A stretch of DNA of 14,027 nucleotides from positions 1 to 14,027 of the forward strand of contig JBMNNN010000033.1 of assembly GCA_050942555.1 (NCBI GenBank), written 5' to 3'. The position numbers were made by a program, and so were the translations under genes. A model generated the notes under the pieces. That model was not told the DNA's origin. It saw nothing but the letters and a program-made list of their open reading frames with translations, and ran no database searches. The number at the start of each line of letters is the position of its first letter. The first letter of the stretch is position 1. Source of the stretch: JAAYXU01 sp050942555 (GTDB lineage: Bacteria; Bacillota; Clostridia; Christensenellales; UMGS416). Positions 1-7,288 of this stretch are shown in pieces.

Positions 1-83
1 GAGGAGTAGTTCAGGGCTATAACCCCTGCGGCCAACATGATTCCAATTGTCTTTTTGACAGCTTCCCGAACTCGCACGGTCAC
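1..83 (-). CDS. spoIVB: Probable start of SpoIVB (partial, runs off the left edge)
   Basis: Only the first 27 codons are in the window. They read from a GTG at 83 (another in-frame GTG lies at 77) and encode a short basic stretch (VRVREAVKK) followed by a hydrophobic run (TIGIMLAAGVIALNY). This looks like the N-terminal membrane anchor or signal of SpoIVB, the serine peptidase that signals from the forespore to activate pro-sigma-K processing in the mother cell. No catalytic residues are in view, so the name rests mainly on context: spoIVB, followed by spo0A, usually comes directly after recN in Bacillus and Clostridia. The upstream 235 bases (84-318) hold only a small hairpin at 99-116, and I see no convincing sporulation-sigma promoter there. 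The ribosome binding site is weak (GTGGGA just upstream). A second frame is also open to the edge but is not hydrophobic. The alternative is an unrelated secreted or membrane protein. Confidence 0.5.
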   Translation of the reverse strand, partial: MTVRVREAVKKTIGIMLAAGVIALNYS

Positions 84-318
84 ACATCCCACTTCGTTGT
101 AGGTCTATTTTCCTACCGAAGCGCGGGCTTTATGACACGATGCGGATTGAAGATAATGCCATGCGTCGCGTGAGATGGATCGAAATAAGAATAACCGTCC
201 GGACGATCAGCAAAGATGCAGGCTAACGCGCCGGCATCGCATACGGGTGGGATCGATCAGCGCGAGGCGATAATTTTAATTTGGTGAAAACAGTTTTTTA
301 CGCACAGGGATTTTCCTG

Positions 319-2028
319 TCAGTCGGGATCGGCGGACGCCGCGCCGCGCTTGAAGCGGCTGCACCAGCGCAGCATTTCGCGGGCGTGTTCGAGGCTCATG
401 CTGCTGATTTCCTCGCCGCCCACGAGGCGGGATATTTCCAGTATGCGCGTGTCGTCGTCCAGCGCATCGACCGCAGTGATGTTCCTCCCGTCCCGCAGCC
501 GCTTCTCGATGCGGAAATGGTGGTCGGCCATCGCTGCGATCTGCGCCGTGTGGGTCACGCAGATCACCTGCCTGCTTCGCGCGATACCATTGAGCTTTTC
601 GGCGATCACGCGGGCCATGCGGCCGCTCACGCCGGTGTCGATTTCGTCGAAAATGAGCGTGGGTATGCTGTCGCTGTTAGCCAGCCCGTTCTTGATCGCC
701 AGCATAATGCGGGACAGCTCTCCGCCCGAAGCCGTTTTGCTCAGCGACCGGAGCGGTTCGCCCGGGTTGGTGGCGATGCGGAATGCGGCAGTCTCGGCGC
801 CGCCCCGGCGCGGCAGGCTGCCCTGACCCGGCTCCATCGCAATGCGGAACACAGCCCCGCCCATCCCCAGATCCGCGAGCTGCCGCTCGATCGTGTGTTC
901 GATTTCTGAGGCTGTCTTCCGTCTGGCCCGGGTCAGCTCACCGGCTACCGCGGTCCATTCCTTTTGGAGCTCCCCGATCCGGCTCTCGATCTCGGTCATG
1001 GTCCGCTCGCCCGCTTGCAGTTCATCCCGCTGGGCTTTAATATCCTCAAGATGCGAGAGCACCGCCTCCACGGTCAGCCCGTATTTTTTCTCCAGCACGC
1101 GAATCGTTTCCAGGCGTTCTTCCAGCGCATTGAGCTCATCCGGATCGTATTCGTAGCGACCCTGCATATTCCGTATCTCGTCGACGATATCGCCAAGCTC
1201 TATATCCAGCACTTCCAGCCGGTCGCGCAGCGTCTGAAACACGGGATCCACGCCGCTGATGGCGTCCATCTGCCGTACGGCATCGGAAATAAGCCCCGTC
1301 GCCGTGGACTCGCTGCTGCCGTACAGCAGCCGGTAGGTTTCCGCCAGCGCCGACGTGATTTTTTCGAGGTTCGCGGCGATGCGCAGGCGGCTGCGCAGCT
1401 CCTCCTCCTCGCCCGGCTGCAGATTGGCGCTCTCGATCTCCTGTATCTGAAAGCCCAGCATATCGATGCGCTGCAGCCGCTCCCGCTCATCGGAGCGCAT
1501 CTGCGAGAGCTGCTCATCAAGACGCCTGTATTCCTCGTACAGCGCGTCAGCCCGGTCAACCAGCGCGCGCTGCGACTCTCCGCCGAACGCATCGAGTATA
1601 TGCACGTGGTTTGCCTCGCTGAGAATCGACTGGTGCTCGTGCTGGCCATGGATGTCCACGAGCCGTGCTGAAATCTCGCGCAGCTGCCCGACCGTGGCCA
1701 GGCTGCCGTTGATGCGGCACACGTTGCGGCCCGAGGAGGACAGCTCGCGGCTCAGTATGAGAACATCGTCTTCGACCGAAAGATCCCGGAGCATTTCCCG
1801 CACCGGGCTGTCCTCCGGAAGCTCAAAAAGCGCCTCCACCCGTGCCGAGTCCGCGCCCGCCCGGATGAGCTCCCGGTCGGCGCGCTCTCCCAGCACCAGA
1901 TTCATCGAATCGATGATGATGGATTTGCCCGTCCCGGTTTCGCCGCTTAATATATTGAGTCCCTCGCCAAAGCGGATCATCACTTCGTCGATGATGGCGA
2001 CATTGCGTATCGTCAGATGACTGAGCAT
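319..2028 (-). CDS. recN: DNA repair protein RecN
   Basis: RecN is an SMC-like ATPase that acts early at DNA double-strand breaks and promotes recombinational repair on the nucleoid. The 569 residues match the usual family length. The N-terminal half of the ATPase head carries Walker A (GETGTGKS, residues 29-36). A coiled-coil-like middle rich in Glu, Arg and Leu spans about 155-380. The C-terminal half carries the ABC signature (SLSKTASGGELSR, 428-440), Walker B (TLIFDEID, 457-464) and the switch histidine (VTHTAQIAA, 491-499). The ATG start at 2028 follows a GGAG-type ribosome binding site and lies 16 bases after the argR stop, so recN is the third gene of the nadK-argR-recN unit. No U-tract terminator is convincing after its stop. 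Confidence in the family is very high. Confidence 0.97.
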   Translation of the reverse strand: MLSHLTIRNVAIIDEVMIRFGEGLNILSGETGTGKSIIIDSMNLVLGERADRELIRAGADSARVEALFELPEDSPVREMLRDLSVEDDVLILSRELSSSGRNVCRINGSLATVGQLREISARLVDIHGQHEHQSILSEANHVHILDAFGGESQRALVDRADALYEEYRRLDEQLSQMRSDERERLQRIDMLGFQIQEIESANLQPGEEEELRSRLRIAANLEKITSALAETYRLLYGSSESTATGLISDAVRQMDAISGVDPVFQTLRDRLEVLDIELGDIVDEIRNMQGRYEYDPDELNALEERLETIRVLEKKYGLTVEAVLSHLEDIKAQRDELQAGERTMTEIESRIGELQKEWTAVAGELTRARRKTASEIEHTIERQLADLGMGGAVFRIAMEPGQGSLPRRGGAETAAFRIATNPGEPLRSLSKTASGGELSRIMLAIKNGLANSDSIPTLIFDEIDTGVSGRMARVIAEKLNGIARSRQVICVTHTAQIAAMADHHFRIEKRLRDGRNITAVDALDDDTRILEISRLVGGEEISSMSLEHAREMLRWCSRFKRGAASADPD

Positions 2029-2044
2029 GACACTCCGCTCCCGT

Positions 2045-2494
2045 TTATTTGAGAAACTCCTCGAATTTCGCGACCGTGCTCTGGGCCGTTTCGTTGTCGG
2101 TCAGCACGACGAGGATCGTATTGTCGCCCGCGATCGTACCCAGTATCTCGGGCCATTCGAGCGTATCGACCGCTTCGGCCGCGCCATTGGCGGCCCCGCT
2201 CGTGGTTTTGATCACAATGAGGTTTCCGGCGACGTTTATCGAGAGCACCGAGTCCACGAATATGCGCAAAAGCCGGTCGCCGATCGGCTGGCCGGGCTGT
2301 CGGGATGGAGCATAGTAATGTTTGCCGTCTTCACCGGCTATCTTGACGAGGCGCAGCTCGTTGATATCGCGCGACATGGTGGCCTGCGTCACCGAAAGGC
2401 CCCGTTTGCGGAGCTCGTTGGCCAGCTCCTCCTGCGTCTCGATCTTCATTTTGTCGATAATGCTCTGGATCATCATCTGCCTTCGATTTTTCAT
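2045..2494 (-). CDS. argR: Arginine repressor ArgR (AhrC family)
   Basis: ArgR is a hexameric transcription factor that represses arginine biosynthesis, and often activates catabolism, when arginine is bound. I chose the ATG at 2494, which gives 149 residues, the usual size. Its ATG overlaps the nadK TGA as ATGA, it follows a GGGGGAG site, and the N-terminus MKNRRQMMIQ fits the family. A longer reading from 2530 would add 12 unlikely residues. The N-terminal winged helix-turn-helix includes SVTQATMSRDINEL (34-47). The C-terminal oligomerisation and arginine-binding domain carries GTIAGDNT (119-126). Many homologs have two aspartates there; the second is Asn here, which may be a lineage variant. 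argR-recN linkage is conserved in Bacillota. An ARG-box-like sequence overlaps the promoter in front of nadK, which would allow autoregulation. Confidence 0.96.
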   Translation of the reverse strand: MKNRRQMMIQSIIDKMKIETQEELANELRKRGLSVTQATMSRDINELRLVKIAGEDGKHYYAPSRQPGQPIGDRLLRIFVDSVLSINVAGNLIVIKTTSGAANGAAEAVDTLEWPEILGTIAGDNTILVVLTDNETAQSTVAKFEEFLK

Positions 2495-3366
2495 GAGTCT
2501 CCCCCGTTCCTCAGTTCTACTGTCCCCCATTCGCTGATCTTCTGCCTTACTACCGAAAAAAACCGCTGCTCACGGGTACGTACCAATAGCAGATCGTGTG
2601 CCGAGCGCTGGATCGCGACGCTCATGCCCGCACGCAGCACCGTGTGGACCTGCCCGTCGGCTGTGAGCATGGCATCCCCGTACCGTGCCGCCGGATGCAG
2701 CGTGATGAGCGATTCGGCTCCCACCACGACCGGCCGGGTGCGCAGCGAATGGGCGCAGATGGGCGTAACCAGCATGCACGCCATCTGCGGCACGATGAGC
2801 GGGCCACCTGCCGACAGCGAATACGCCGTCGATCCGGTAGGGCTTGATACCAATACGCCGTCTGCATAATATTCATCGAGTATCTCGCCGCCCACCCGGA
2901 CCACCACCCGTATCATGCGGGCCCGGCTGCTGTTGAATATCCCCAGATCGTTGAGCGCGATCTGGCTGTCTCCGTCCTCAATGCGCGCTTCCAGCATCAT
3001 GCGCTCGTCCAGCGTATATAAGTCGCCCAGCACTGCGTCCATCAGCGCGTCAAGATCATCCGCCTCGGCGGATGACAGGAAGCCCCTCCTGCCAAGGTTG
3101 ATGCCCAACACGGGAATTTTCAGCGGGGCGAGCTTGCGGGCTGCCGACAGCAGCGTTCCGTCCCCGCCCAGCACGATAGCCAGACCGCAGTGCGGCGCGA
3201 GCCCGTCTTCGGGCGCAACCGGTATACATGAAAGTCCGGGCAGCGGATCGGCCGGGCTGATGCGGCACACGCTGCCCCTCACCGCAGCCACCCTGCGCCC
3301 GATTTCCGCAGCGACCTCCACAGCCCGGGGTTTATCCGTATTGATCCATAATCCGATCTCTTTCAA
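2491..3366 (-). CDS. nadK: NAD kinase
   Basis: NadK phosphorylates NAD+ to NADP+ in the cytoplasm, setting the NADP(H) pool. From the TTG start at 3366 the protein has 291 residues. Visible family motifs are the catalytic GGDGT (67-71), the NLGRRGFL segment, ALND (137-140) and SSPTGSTAYSLSAGGP (174-189), which contacts NAD. The TTG is favoured because CCGGAG lies 8 bases upstream and the protein then begins MKEIGLWIN, as family members do. A GTG at 3396 would add 10 residues, but it overlaps the predicted transcription start (about 3393), so it would be leaderless. nadK is the first gene of a promoter-led unit with argR and recN, and its TGA overlaps the argR ATG. The usual NLGxLGFL is NLGRRGFL here. 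Confidence 0.96.
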   Translation of the reverse strand: MKEIGLWINTDKPRAVEVAAEIGRRVAAVRGSVCRISPADPLPGLSCIPVAPEDGLAPHCGLAIVLGGDGTLLSAARKLAPLKIPVLGINLGRRGFLSSAEADDLDALMDAVLGDLYTLDERMMLEARIEDGDSQIALNDLGIFNSSRARMIRVVVRVGGEILDEYYADGVLVSSPTGSTAYSLSAGGPLIVPQMACMLVTPICAHSLRTRPVVVGAESLITLHPAARYGDAMLTADGQVHTVLRAGMSVAIQRSAHDLLLVRTREQRFFSVVRQKISEWGTVELRNGGDS

Positions 3367-3374
3367 CGTCTGCG

Positions 3375-3380
3375 CTCCGG
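3375..3380 (-). promoter_or_regulatory. Ribosome binding site deciding the nadK TTG start
   Basis: On the minus strand CCGGAG ends 8 bases before the TTG at 3366. No comparable site can precede the upstream in-frame GTG at 3396, because the likely mRNA 5' end lies almost at that codon. Spacing and the resulting N-terminus agree with the TTG start. Confidence 0.65.
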
Positions 3381-3399
3381 TTTTGCCATGATGCACCCT

Positions 3400-3428
3400 A
3401 TTATAATGGAAAAATATACATTGAACAA
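3400..3428 (-). promoter_or_regulatory. Promoter of the nadK-argR-recN unit
   Basis: On the minus strand a perfect -10 box TATAAT (3400-3405) lies 17 bases after TTGTTC (3423-3428), a weak -35 that matches only its first three positions. The -35 begins 4 bases after the tlyA stop. Transcription would start near 3393, leaving a leader of about 27 bases before the nadK TTG. An ARG-box-like sequence (3407-3420) fills the spacer. The AT-rich composition stands out sharply from the GC-rich genes on either side. Confidence 0.65.
3407..3420 (-). promoter_or_regulatory. Possible ARG box (ArgR operator) in the nadK promoter
   Basis: The minus strand reads TGTATATTTTTCCA between the -35 and -10 boxes. 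Against the common ARG-box half-site pair TGAATWWWWATTCA it matches 11 of 14 positions. It sits where bound ArgR would block RNA polymerase, and argR is the second gene of the unit. The match is weakened because the region is AT-rich and the consensus contains four W positions. I see no second box nearby. Confidence 0.3.
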
Positions 3429-3431
3429 GTA

Positions 3432-4232
3432 TTATTTCGGAAGTTGATGCGCTTCATCCACCACGGTGGCGATCCGCTCGCTCCACGCTGTCCGGGTTAC
3501 CGCTTCGGCTCTGCGGGCCATGAGAAGAAACTCGAGATTACCCGCGCGGCCCCGGACAGGCGATGGCGCGAGCGCTTCCGGCCCGAATCCCTGCGCGGCC
3601 ATGCCACCCAGTACATCGCCAAGGACCGCGCGGTGGGTGGCGGAATCCCGTATTACGCCGCGGCGGCCCGCATTGGGGCCGGCTTCGAACTGCGGCTTGA
3701 CCAGCGCGATCACGAATCCTCCCACCGGCACGATGCCGGCAAGCGCCGGTACAATTTTCAGTATCGATATGAACGACACGTCGATGACCGCCGCATCGGG
3801 GCGGGAGTCAAATTGTTCGGGGCGAAGGAAACGGGCGTTGGTTTGCTCCATGACCCGTACGCGCGCATCGGCGCGCAGCCGCTCGCTGAGCTGGCCGCGC
3901 CCCACGTCGACGGCGTATACGAGCCGTGCGCCGTGCTCGAGAAGGCACTGCGTGAAACCGCCGGTGGATGCGCCCACGTCGATGAACACAAGGCCCTCTA
4001 CCGGAAACCTGAAAACATGAAGCGCATGCCTGAGCTTGAGCGCGCCCCGCCCCACCGGCTCGCCCGTATCGGCCGCGACTGCAACGCGGGCGTCATCGGA
4101 AAGCGCCTCAGAGGGCCGCGTAACCCGACGCGAATCGGCGGTCACCCTGCCTTCCAGTATCATCCGGCGGGCCTTTTCCCGGCTGGGAGCCAGTCCGTCC
4201 CGGACGAGGCGCACATCGGCCCGGGTCTTCAT
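3432..4232 (-). CDS. tlyA: TlyA family rRNA 2'-O-methyltransferase
   Basis: TlyA proteins combine an S4 RNA-binding domain with an FtsJ-like methyltransferase and add 2'-O-methyl groups to ribosomal RNA (16S and/or 23S in studied members). Older annotations call some of them haemolysins. The ATG at 4232 is chosen because it overlaps the dxs TGA as ATGA, has GGGAG 8 bases upstream and gives 266 residues; an in-frame start at 4298 would place 22 extra residues inside dxs. The S4 domain spans about 1-60 (MKTRADVRLV at the start), followed by the linker motif GRGALKL. The SAM loop is DVGASTGGFT (85-94). The likely catalytic tetrad K66, D151, K179 (in KPQFE) and E234 is complete by comparison with mycobacterial TlyA. 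The gene ends just before the nadK promoter. Confidence 0.93.
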   Translation of the reverse strand: MKTRADVRLVRDGLAPSREKARRMILEGRVTADSRRVTRPSEALSDDARVAVAADTGEPVGRGALKLRHALHVFRFPVEGLVFIDVGASTGGFTQCLLEHGARLVYAVDVGRGQLSERLRADARVRVMEQTNARFLRPEQFDSRPDAAVIDVSFISILKIVPALAGIVPVGGFVIALVKPQFEAGPNAGRRGVIRDSATHRAVLGDVLGGMAAQGFGPEALAPSPVRGRAGNLEFLLMARRAEAVTRTAWSERIATVVDEAHQLPK

Positions 4233-6121
4233 CGTCCGCTCTCCCTGCCGACTGCGCGAAGGATCCGCTCCGCGATACCGGCCGGAGACAGGCCGCATTC
4301 CTCGCGGAGCTGCTCCTCGGTGCCGTGCCCCACAAACCGGTCGTCGTAGCCCAGCGGGACGATCCGTGCCCTGCCGCCGTGTACAGCAGCGTACTCGAGC
4401 ACCGCGCCGCCAAAGCCTCCCTGCAGTATGCCGTCCTCCAGCGTGAAAAGGTAATCCTTCCCGGCAAGAAGGCGATCAAGCAGCCGTGTATCCAGCGGCT
4501 TGATGGCCGCAGCGTCCACTACGTCGGCCCGAAAGCCCGCTTCCTCCAATATTCGCGCCGCTTCCAGCGCGCTCCCGGCCATGTGCCCCACCGCGAGCAG
4601 CGCCGCCCGTGCGCCGGGCTGCGTGCGCAGCATGCTCCATGTAAAGACGTCGCGCGGGGCTTCGCCCAGCGACTCGGGAAGCACGCGCCGCGGATAACAT
4701 ATGGCCGTCGGGCCGTCGGCCTCAAGCCCCGCCTCGACAGCGGCCAGCAGCCGCTCCATCGACGAAGGCGCCAGCAGCCGCATGCCCGGCATGTGGCGCA
4801 GATACGCATGGTCAAATACGCCATGATGGGTTTCCCCATCGGCCCCGGCCAGTCCCGAGTGGGATATAAGCAGCAGGACCGGCAGGTTCTGTAGGCATAT
4901 ATCGTGCAGCAGCTGGTCGTATGCGCGCTGCAGGAACGACGAGTACACCGCGAACACCGGCCTGAACCCTTCCGCCGCCATGCCGGCGGCCAGCGTGGCT
5001 GCGTGCTGCTCGGCGATCCCCACGTCAAAGCTGCGGTCGGGGAAGGCCCTGATAAATGGCATCAGCCCGCACCCCTGTGCCATCGCGGCGGTTATGACGC
5101 AGATCCGCTCATTCCGGTGCCCCAGTCTGGTCACCAGCTCGCCCACCCGCCTGTCGCACGAACCGCACCCGTCGCCCGATACCGACTTATCCGCCGGTTT
5201 CCTCGGGAATTCCCCTGTGGAATGATACCGCTCGGGATCGGCCTGCGCGGGCGCGTATCCCCTTCCCTTCTGGGTTACCACATGGATGATCACGGGCCTT
5301 CTGCTGTGGCGTGCCCGCTGAAACATGGGCACCAGCTGCCCCAGATCGTGCCCGTTGATGGGGCCGTAGTAGGTAAAGCCCATCTCCTCAAAATACATAC
5401 CCGGAACGAGCAGGTACTTCAGACTGTTCTTGACGCGCTCGGCCCACCGGAACATCCGTACGCCCACAAACGGAATATGATCGAGAAGCCACGCGATGCC
5501 TTTTTTAAAGCGGATATATCCCAGATTGCCGCGCAGCCGTGCCAGATAGGAGGAAAGCGCCCCCACATTGCGGGTGATCGACATCTCGTTGTCATTAAGC
5601 ACGATGATGATGCGATCCTGCTTGTGGCCGGCGTCGTTGAGCGCCTCCCACGCCATGCCGCCCGTCATCGCGCCGTCTCCCACCACCGCCACGACGGCGT
5701 GCCGCTCCCCCCGCAGATCGCGGGCGCGCGCCATGCCCAGCGCCGCCGAAATCGCGGTGCTGCTGTGGCCCGTGCCAAACGTGTCGTACTCGCTCTCATG
5801 CCGCTTGGGAAAGCCGCTCAGCCCGCCATACCGGCGCAGCGTGTCCATTTGATCCCGCCGTCCGGTGATGATTTTATGTACGTAGCACTGGTGCCCCACA
5901 TCCCATACCAGCCTGTCGCGGGGCGTGTCGAAGCTGTAATGCAGCGCCAGCGTGAGTTCCACGACGCCCAGGTTCGAGGCCAGATGGCCTCCGGTGCGGG
6001 ACACGGTGTCTATGAGAAACTGCCGCGTTTCTCCAGCCAGCTCCCGCAGCTCCTCCGGGCTGAGTTTTCTCAGGTCGTCGGGGGACTGTATTTTGCCTAG
6101 CAGCGATCCAGATGCGGTCAT
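4229..6121 (-). CDS. dxs: 1-deoxy-D-xylulose-5-phosphate synthase
   Basis: DXS condenses pyruvate and glyceraldehyde 3-phosphate to DOXP using thiamine diphosphate. This is the entry step of the MEP pathway to isoprenoids and also feeds thiamine and pyridoxal synthesis. The 630 residues match the family length. Domain I shows GGHLASNLGVVELT (44-57, with H46), WDVGHQ (73-78), and the thiamine-diphosphate motif from GDGAMTGGMA (148-157) to LNDNEMSI. H300 follows. Domain II carries GIAEQHA (368-374, with the catalytic Glu371) and SGLAGADGETHHG (422-434, with D428 and H432). A C-terminal transketolase-like domain follows. The ATG overlaps the oapA TGA as ATGA and the dxs TGA overlaps the tlyA ATG, so three proteins may be translationally coupled. 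The inter-domain linker (about 310-325) contains two cysteines in GCGSC, which I do not recognise as a family feature. Confidence 0.97.
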   Translation of the reverse strand: MTASGSLLGKIQSPDDLRKLSPEELRELAGETRQFLIDTVSRTGGHLASNLGVVELTLALHYSFDTPRDRLVWDVGHQCYVHKIITGRRDQMDTLRRYGGLSGFPKRHESEYDTFGTGHSSTAISAALGMARARDLRGERHAVVAVVGDGAMTGGMAWEALNDAGHKQDRIIIVLNDNEMSITRNVGALSSYLARLRGNLGYIRFKKGIAWLLDHIPFVGVRMFRWAERVKNSLKYLLVPGMYFEEMGFTYYGPINGHDLGQLVPMFQRARHSRRPVIIHVVTQKGRGYAPAQADPERYHSTGEFPRKPADKSVSGDGCGSCDRRVGELVTRLGHRNERICVITAAMAQGCGLMPFIRAFPDRSFDVGIAEQHAATLAAGMAAEGFRPVFAVYSSFLQRAYDQLLHDICLQNLPVLLLISHSGLAGADGETHHGVFDHAYLRHMPGMRLLAPSSMERLLAAVEAGLEADGPTAICYPRRVLPESLGEAPRDVFTWSMLRTQPGARAALLAVGHMAGSALEAARILEEAGFRADVVDAAAIKPLDTRLLDRLLAGKDYLFTLEDGILQGGFGGAVLEYAAVHGGRARIVPLGYDDRFVGHGTEEQLREECGLSPAGIAERILRAVGRESGR

Positions 6122-6684
6122 GTCTGGTCTCTTTTCATGAAAAAGCTGAGCGCCCGCCCCGCGGCGTGCACGATTTCCCGTCTGCGGGCCAGCGCGACCT
6201 TTTTGCCCAGCGCTTTGCCGCCCACGGTCAGAGACGCGATGACGCTACTTACCAGTATTGCGATCAGCAGCGCCGCGTCCTTGGCGACCATTCTGGACAG
6301 CCACAGCGCGATATATGCGCCCATCGCTCCGCTGACGATGCCGCATACGTCGCCCACCACATCGTTGCAAAAATTGGACATCCGGTCGGCGCGCTTTAGA
6401 AGCCTGAGGCTCAGGGAAGCGCCGCGCACCTTTTTGGCCGACATGGCTATGAACGGCGTTTCCTCGGCCGACGCGATCGCGATGCCTACGATATCAAAAA
6501 GGATGCCCAGCCCGATAAAAAAAAGCAATACAAAAACGGCCGCCCAAATGGGCACCGCTTCTTCGATATATTCAGCCACAGCGCTCATGCCGAAGGCCAG
6601 AAAAAAAGTGATGAGTACGACCCTGACGATCCAGGCGCTTCCGTTCTTCTTCGCCGTTCGCTCCTGTGCAGGTTGTCTGGTCAA
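6118..6684 (-). CDS. oapA: OLE-associated membrane protein OapA
   Basis: This is a membrane protein of 188 residues, counted from the TTG at 6684. Four hydrophobic segments are visible (about 18-38, 45-70, 112-130 and 136-156), with basic tails at both ends (including KKVALARRRE near the C-terminus). A hydrophilic stretch between segments two and three ends in NDVVGDVCG, which includes a DxxxD motif (108-112). In Bacillus halodurans the gene directly after OLE RNA encodes OapA, a membrane protein that binds the RNA and is needed for growth under cold, short-chain alcohol and magnesium stress. Size, topology and position match that protein. An exact RKxxxD motif, reported for OapA, is not found; KRADR is the nearest. 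Its TGA overlaps the dxs ATG. Identification depends on the RNA in front of it, and on sequence alone I would call it a DUF-type membrane protein. Confidence 0.8.
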   Translation of the reverse strand: MTRQPAQERTAKKNGSAWIVRVVLITFFLAFGMSAVAEYIEEAVPIWAAVFVLLFFIGLGILFDIVGIAIASAEETPFIAMSAKKVRGASLSLRLLKRADRMSNFCNDVVGDVCGIVSGAMGAYIALWLSRMVAKDAALLIAILVSSVIASLTVGGKALGKKVALARRREIVHAAGRALSFFMKRDQT

Positions 6685-6692
6685 CGAAAACA

Positions 6693-6698
6693 CTCCAA
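6693..6698 (-). promoter_or_regulatory. Ribosome binding site deciding the oapA TTG start
   Basis: On the minus strand TTGGAG ends 8 bases before the in-frame TTG at 6684. The in-frame GTG at 6693 overlaps this site and so cannot use it. The site lies directly after the U-rich tract at the 3' end of the OLE RNA. Confidence 0.6.
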
Positions 6699-6708
6699 AA
6701 ATAAAGAT

Positions 6709-7282
6709 GGTGGCAGCATATTGAGTAAACCTTGCGGCTTAGGTCCAGCAGGATTTCCCCGGAAGATACTCCCCGTCACCGTCGGAGCGGTTTCCCTTTA
6801 AATCCGCCGTCAGCGTGTCGCCAGCGCTGAAACTGGATTACCACTTAGACCACACTGTAATCCCCAATATGCCTTTCACAGCCTAGGAGCTTTCCTCGGC
6901 AGCTTTGCCGGTTCATAGCCTCTTTTGCAGCATGGGTTTCATGAGGCTATCGGTTTGCGGCCATGGGCCCCGTGTCCGAAAACCGTATTCCATCAATCCA
7001 CCCATTCCACTCAAGGCAGGCTACACTGTACACAGCTTGCATCACCGCGATACAGGTTTCACCCTGACAAGTAAAGGGTCAGGCCCTTCACCTGTTCAGG
7101 TCTCCTCGGAAGCTGGGTCAACGCCCGCATGCCATTGCGGATCGCCCTTCTTCCTTGACTCCCAGCATCAGCCCCCGACTGGGCGTCGGTAGCCAACACA
7201 AGAAGCTTCATCGATTTGCCCTTTGACGGATTTTTAGCCCCGCCTTCAGAACCGGTACAGCTGACTAGGATACTGCACCACC
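6709..7282 (-). ncRNA. ole: OLE RNA (Ornate, Large, Extremophilic RNA)
   Basis: A region of about 575 bases has no plausible gene on either strand but shows strong RNA structure. It begins 7 bases after a near-consensus -10 box. The first bases, GGTGG-tg-CAGTAT (7282-7270), pair with ATGCTG-CCACC (6719-6709) at the far end to give an 11-bp closing helix. Internal hairpins include an 8-bp stem (6915-6922 with 6943-6950) and a 7-bp stem (6835-6841 with 6857-6863). OLE RNAs are about 600 nt, lie in Bacillota beside isoprenoid, DNA-repair and sporulation genes, and directly precede the gene for the membrane protein OapA. This RNA lies between ispA and dxs and precedes such a gene. OLE forms a membrane ribonucleoprotein linked to stress and magnesium tolerance. 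I recognise it by context, size and architecture, not by base-by-base alignment. The ends are predicted and the transcript may continue into oapA. Confidence 0.85.
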
Positions 7283-7288
7283 GAAATG

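Noticed and set aside
99..116. Small inverted repeat GTAGG/CCTAC before the spoIVB start
   Set aside because: A 5-bp repeat with an 8-base loop is expected by chance and no operator or regulator fits it.
284..322. Possible intrinsic terminator after recN
   Set aside because: The ACAGG/CCTGT stem is 5 bp and AT-poor in pairing strength, and the T-rich stretch that follows is broken and displaced. Too weak to list.
4904..6100. Plus-strand open frame of 398 codons opposite dxs
   Set aside because: dxs on the minus strand carries all the catalytic residues. The antisense frame has no recognisable domain or ribosome binding site of note.
6890..6897. GAGGAAAG inside the large RNA, resembling part of RNase P RNA
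   Set aside because: The motif lies in the middle of the RNA, not near its start, and I could not find the other conserved RNase P segments. Context and end pairing fit OLE better.
6905..7192. Plus-strand open frame within the OLE RNA region
   Set aside because: It has no family resemblance or good start signal and runs against the strong minus-strand promoter and RNA structure.
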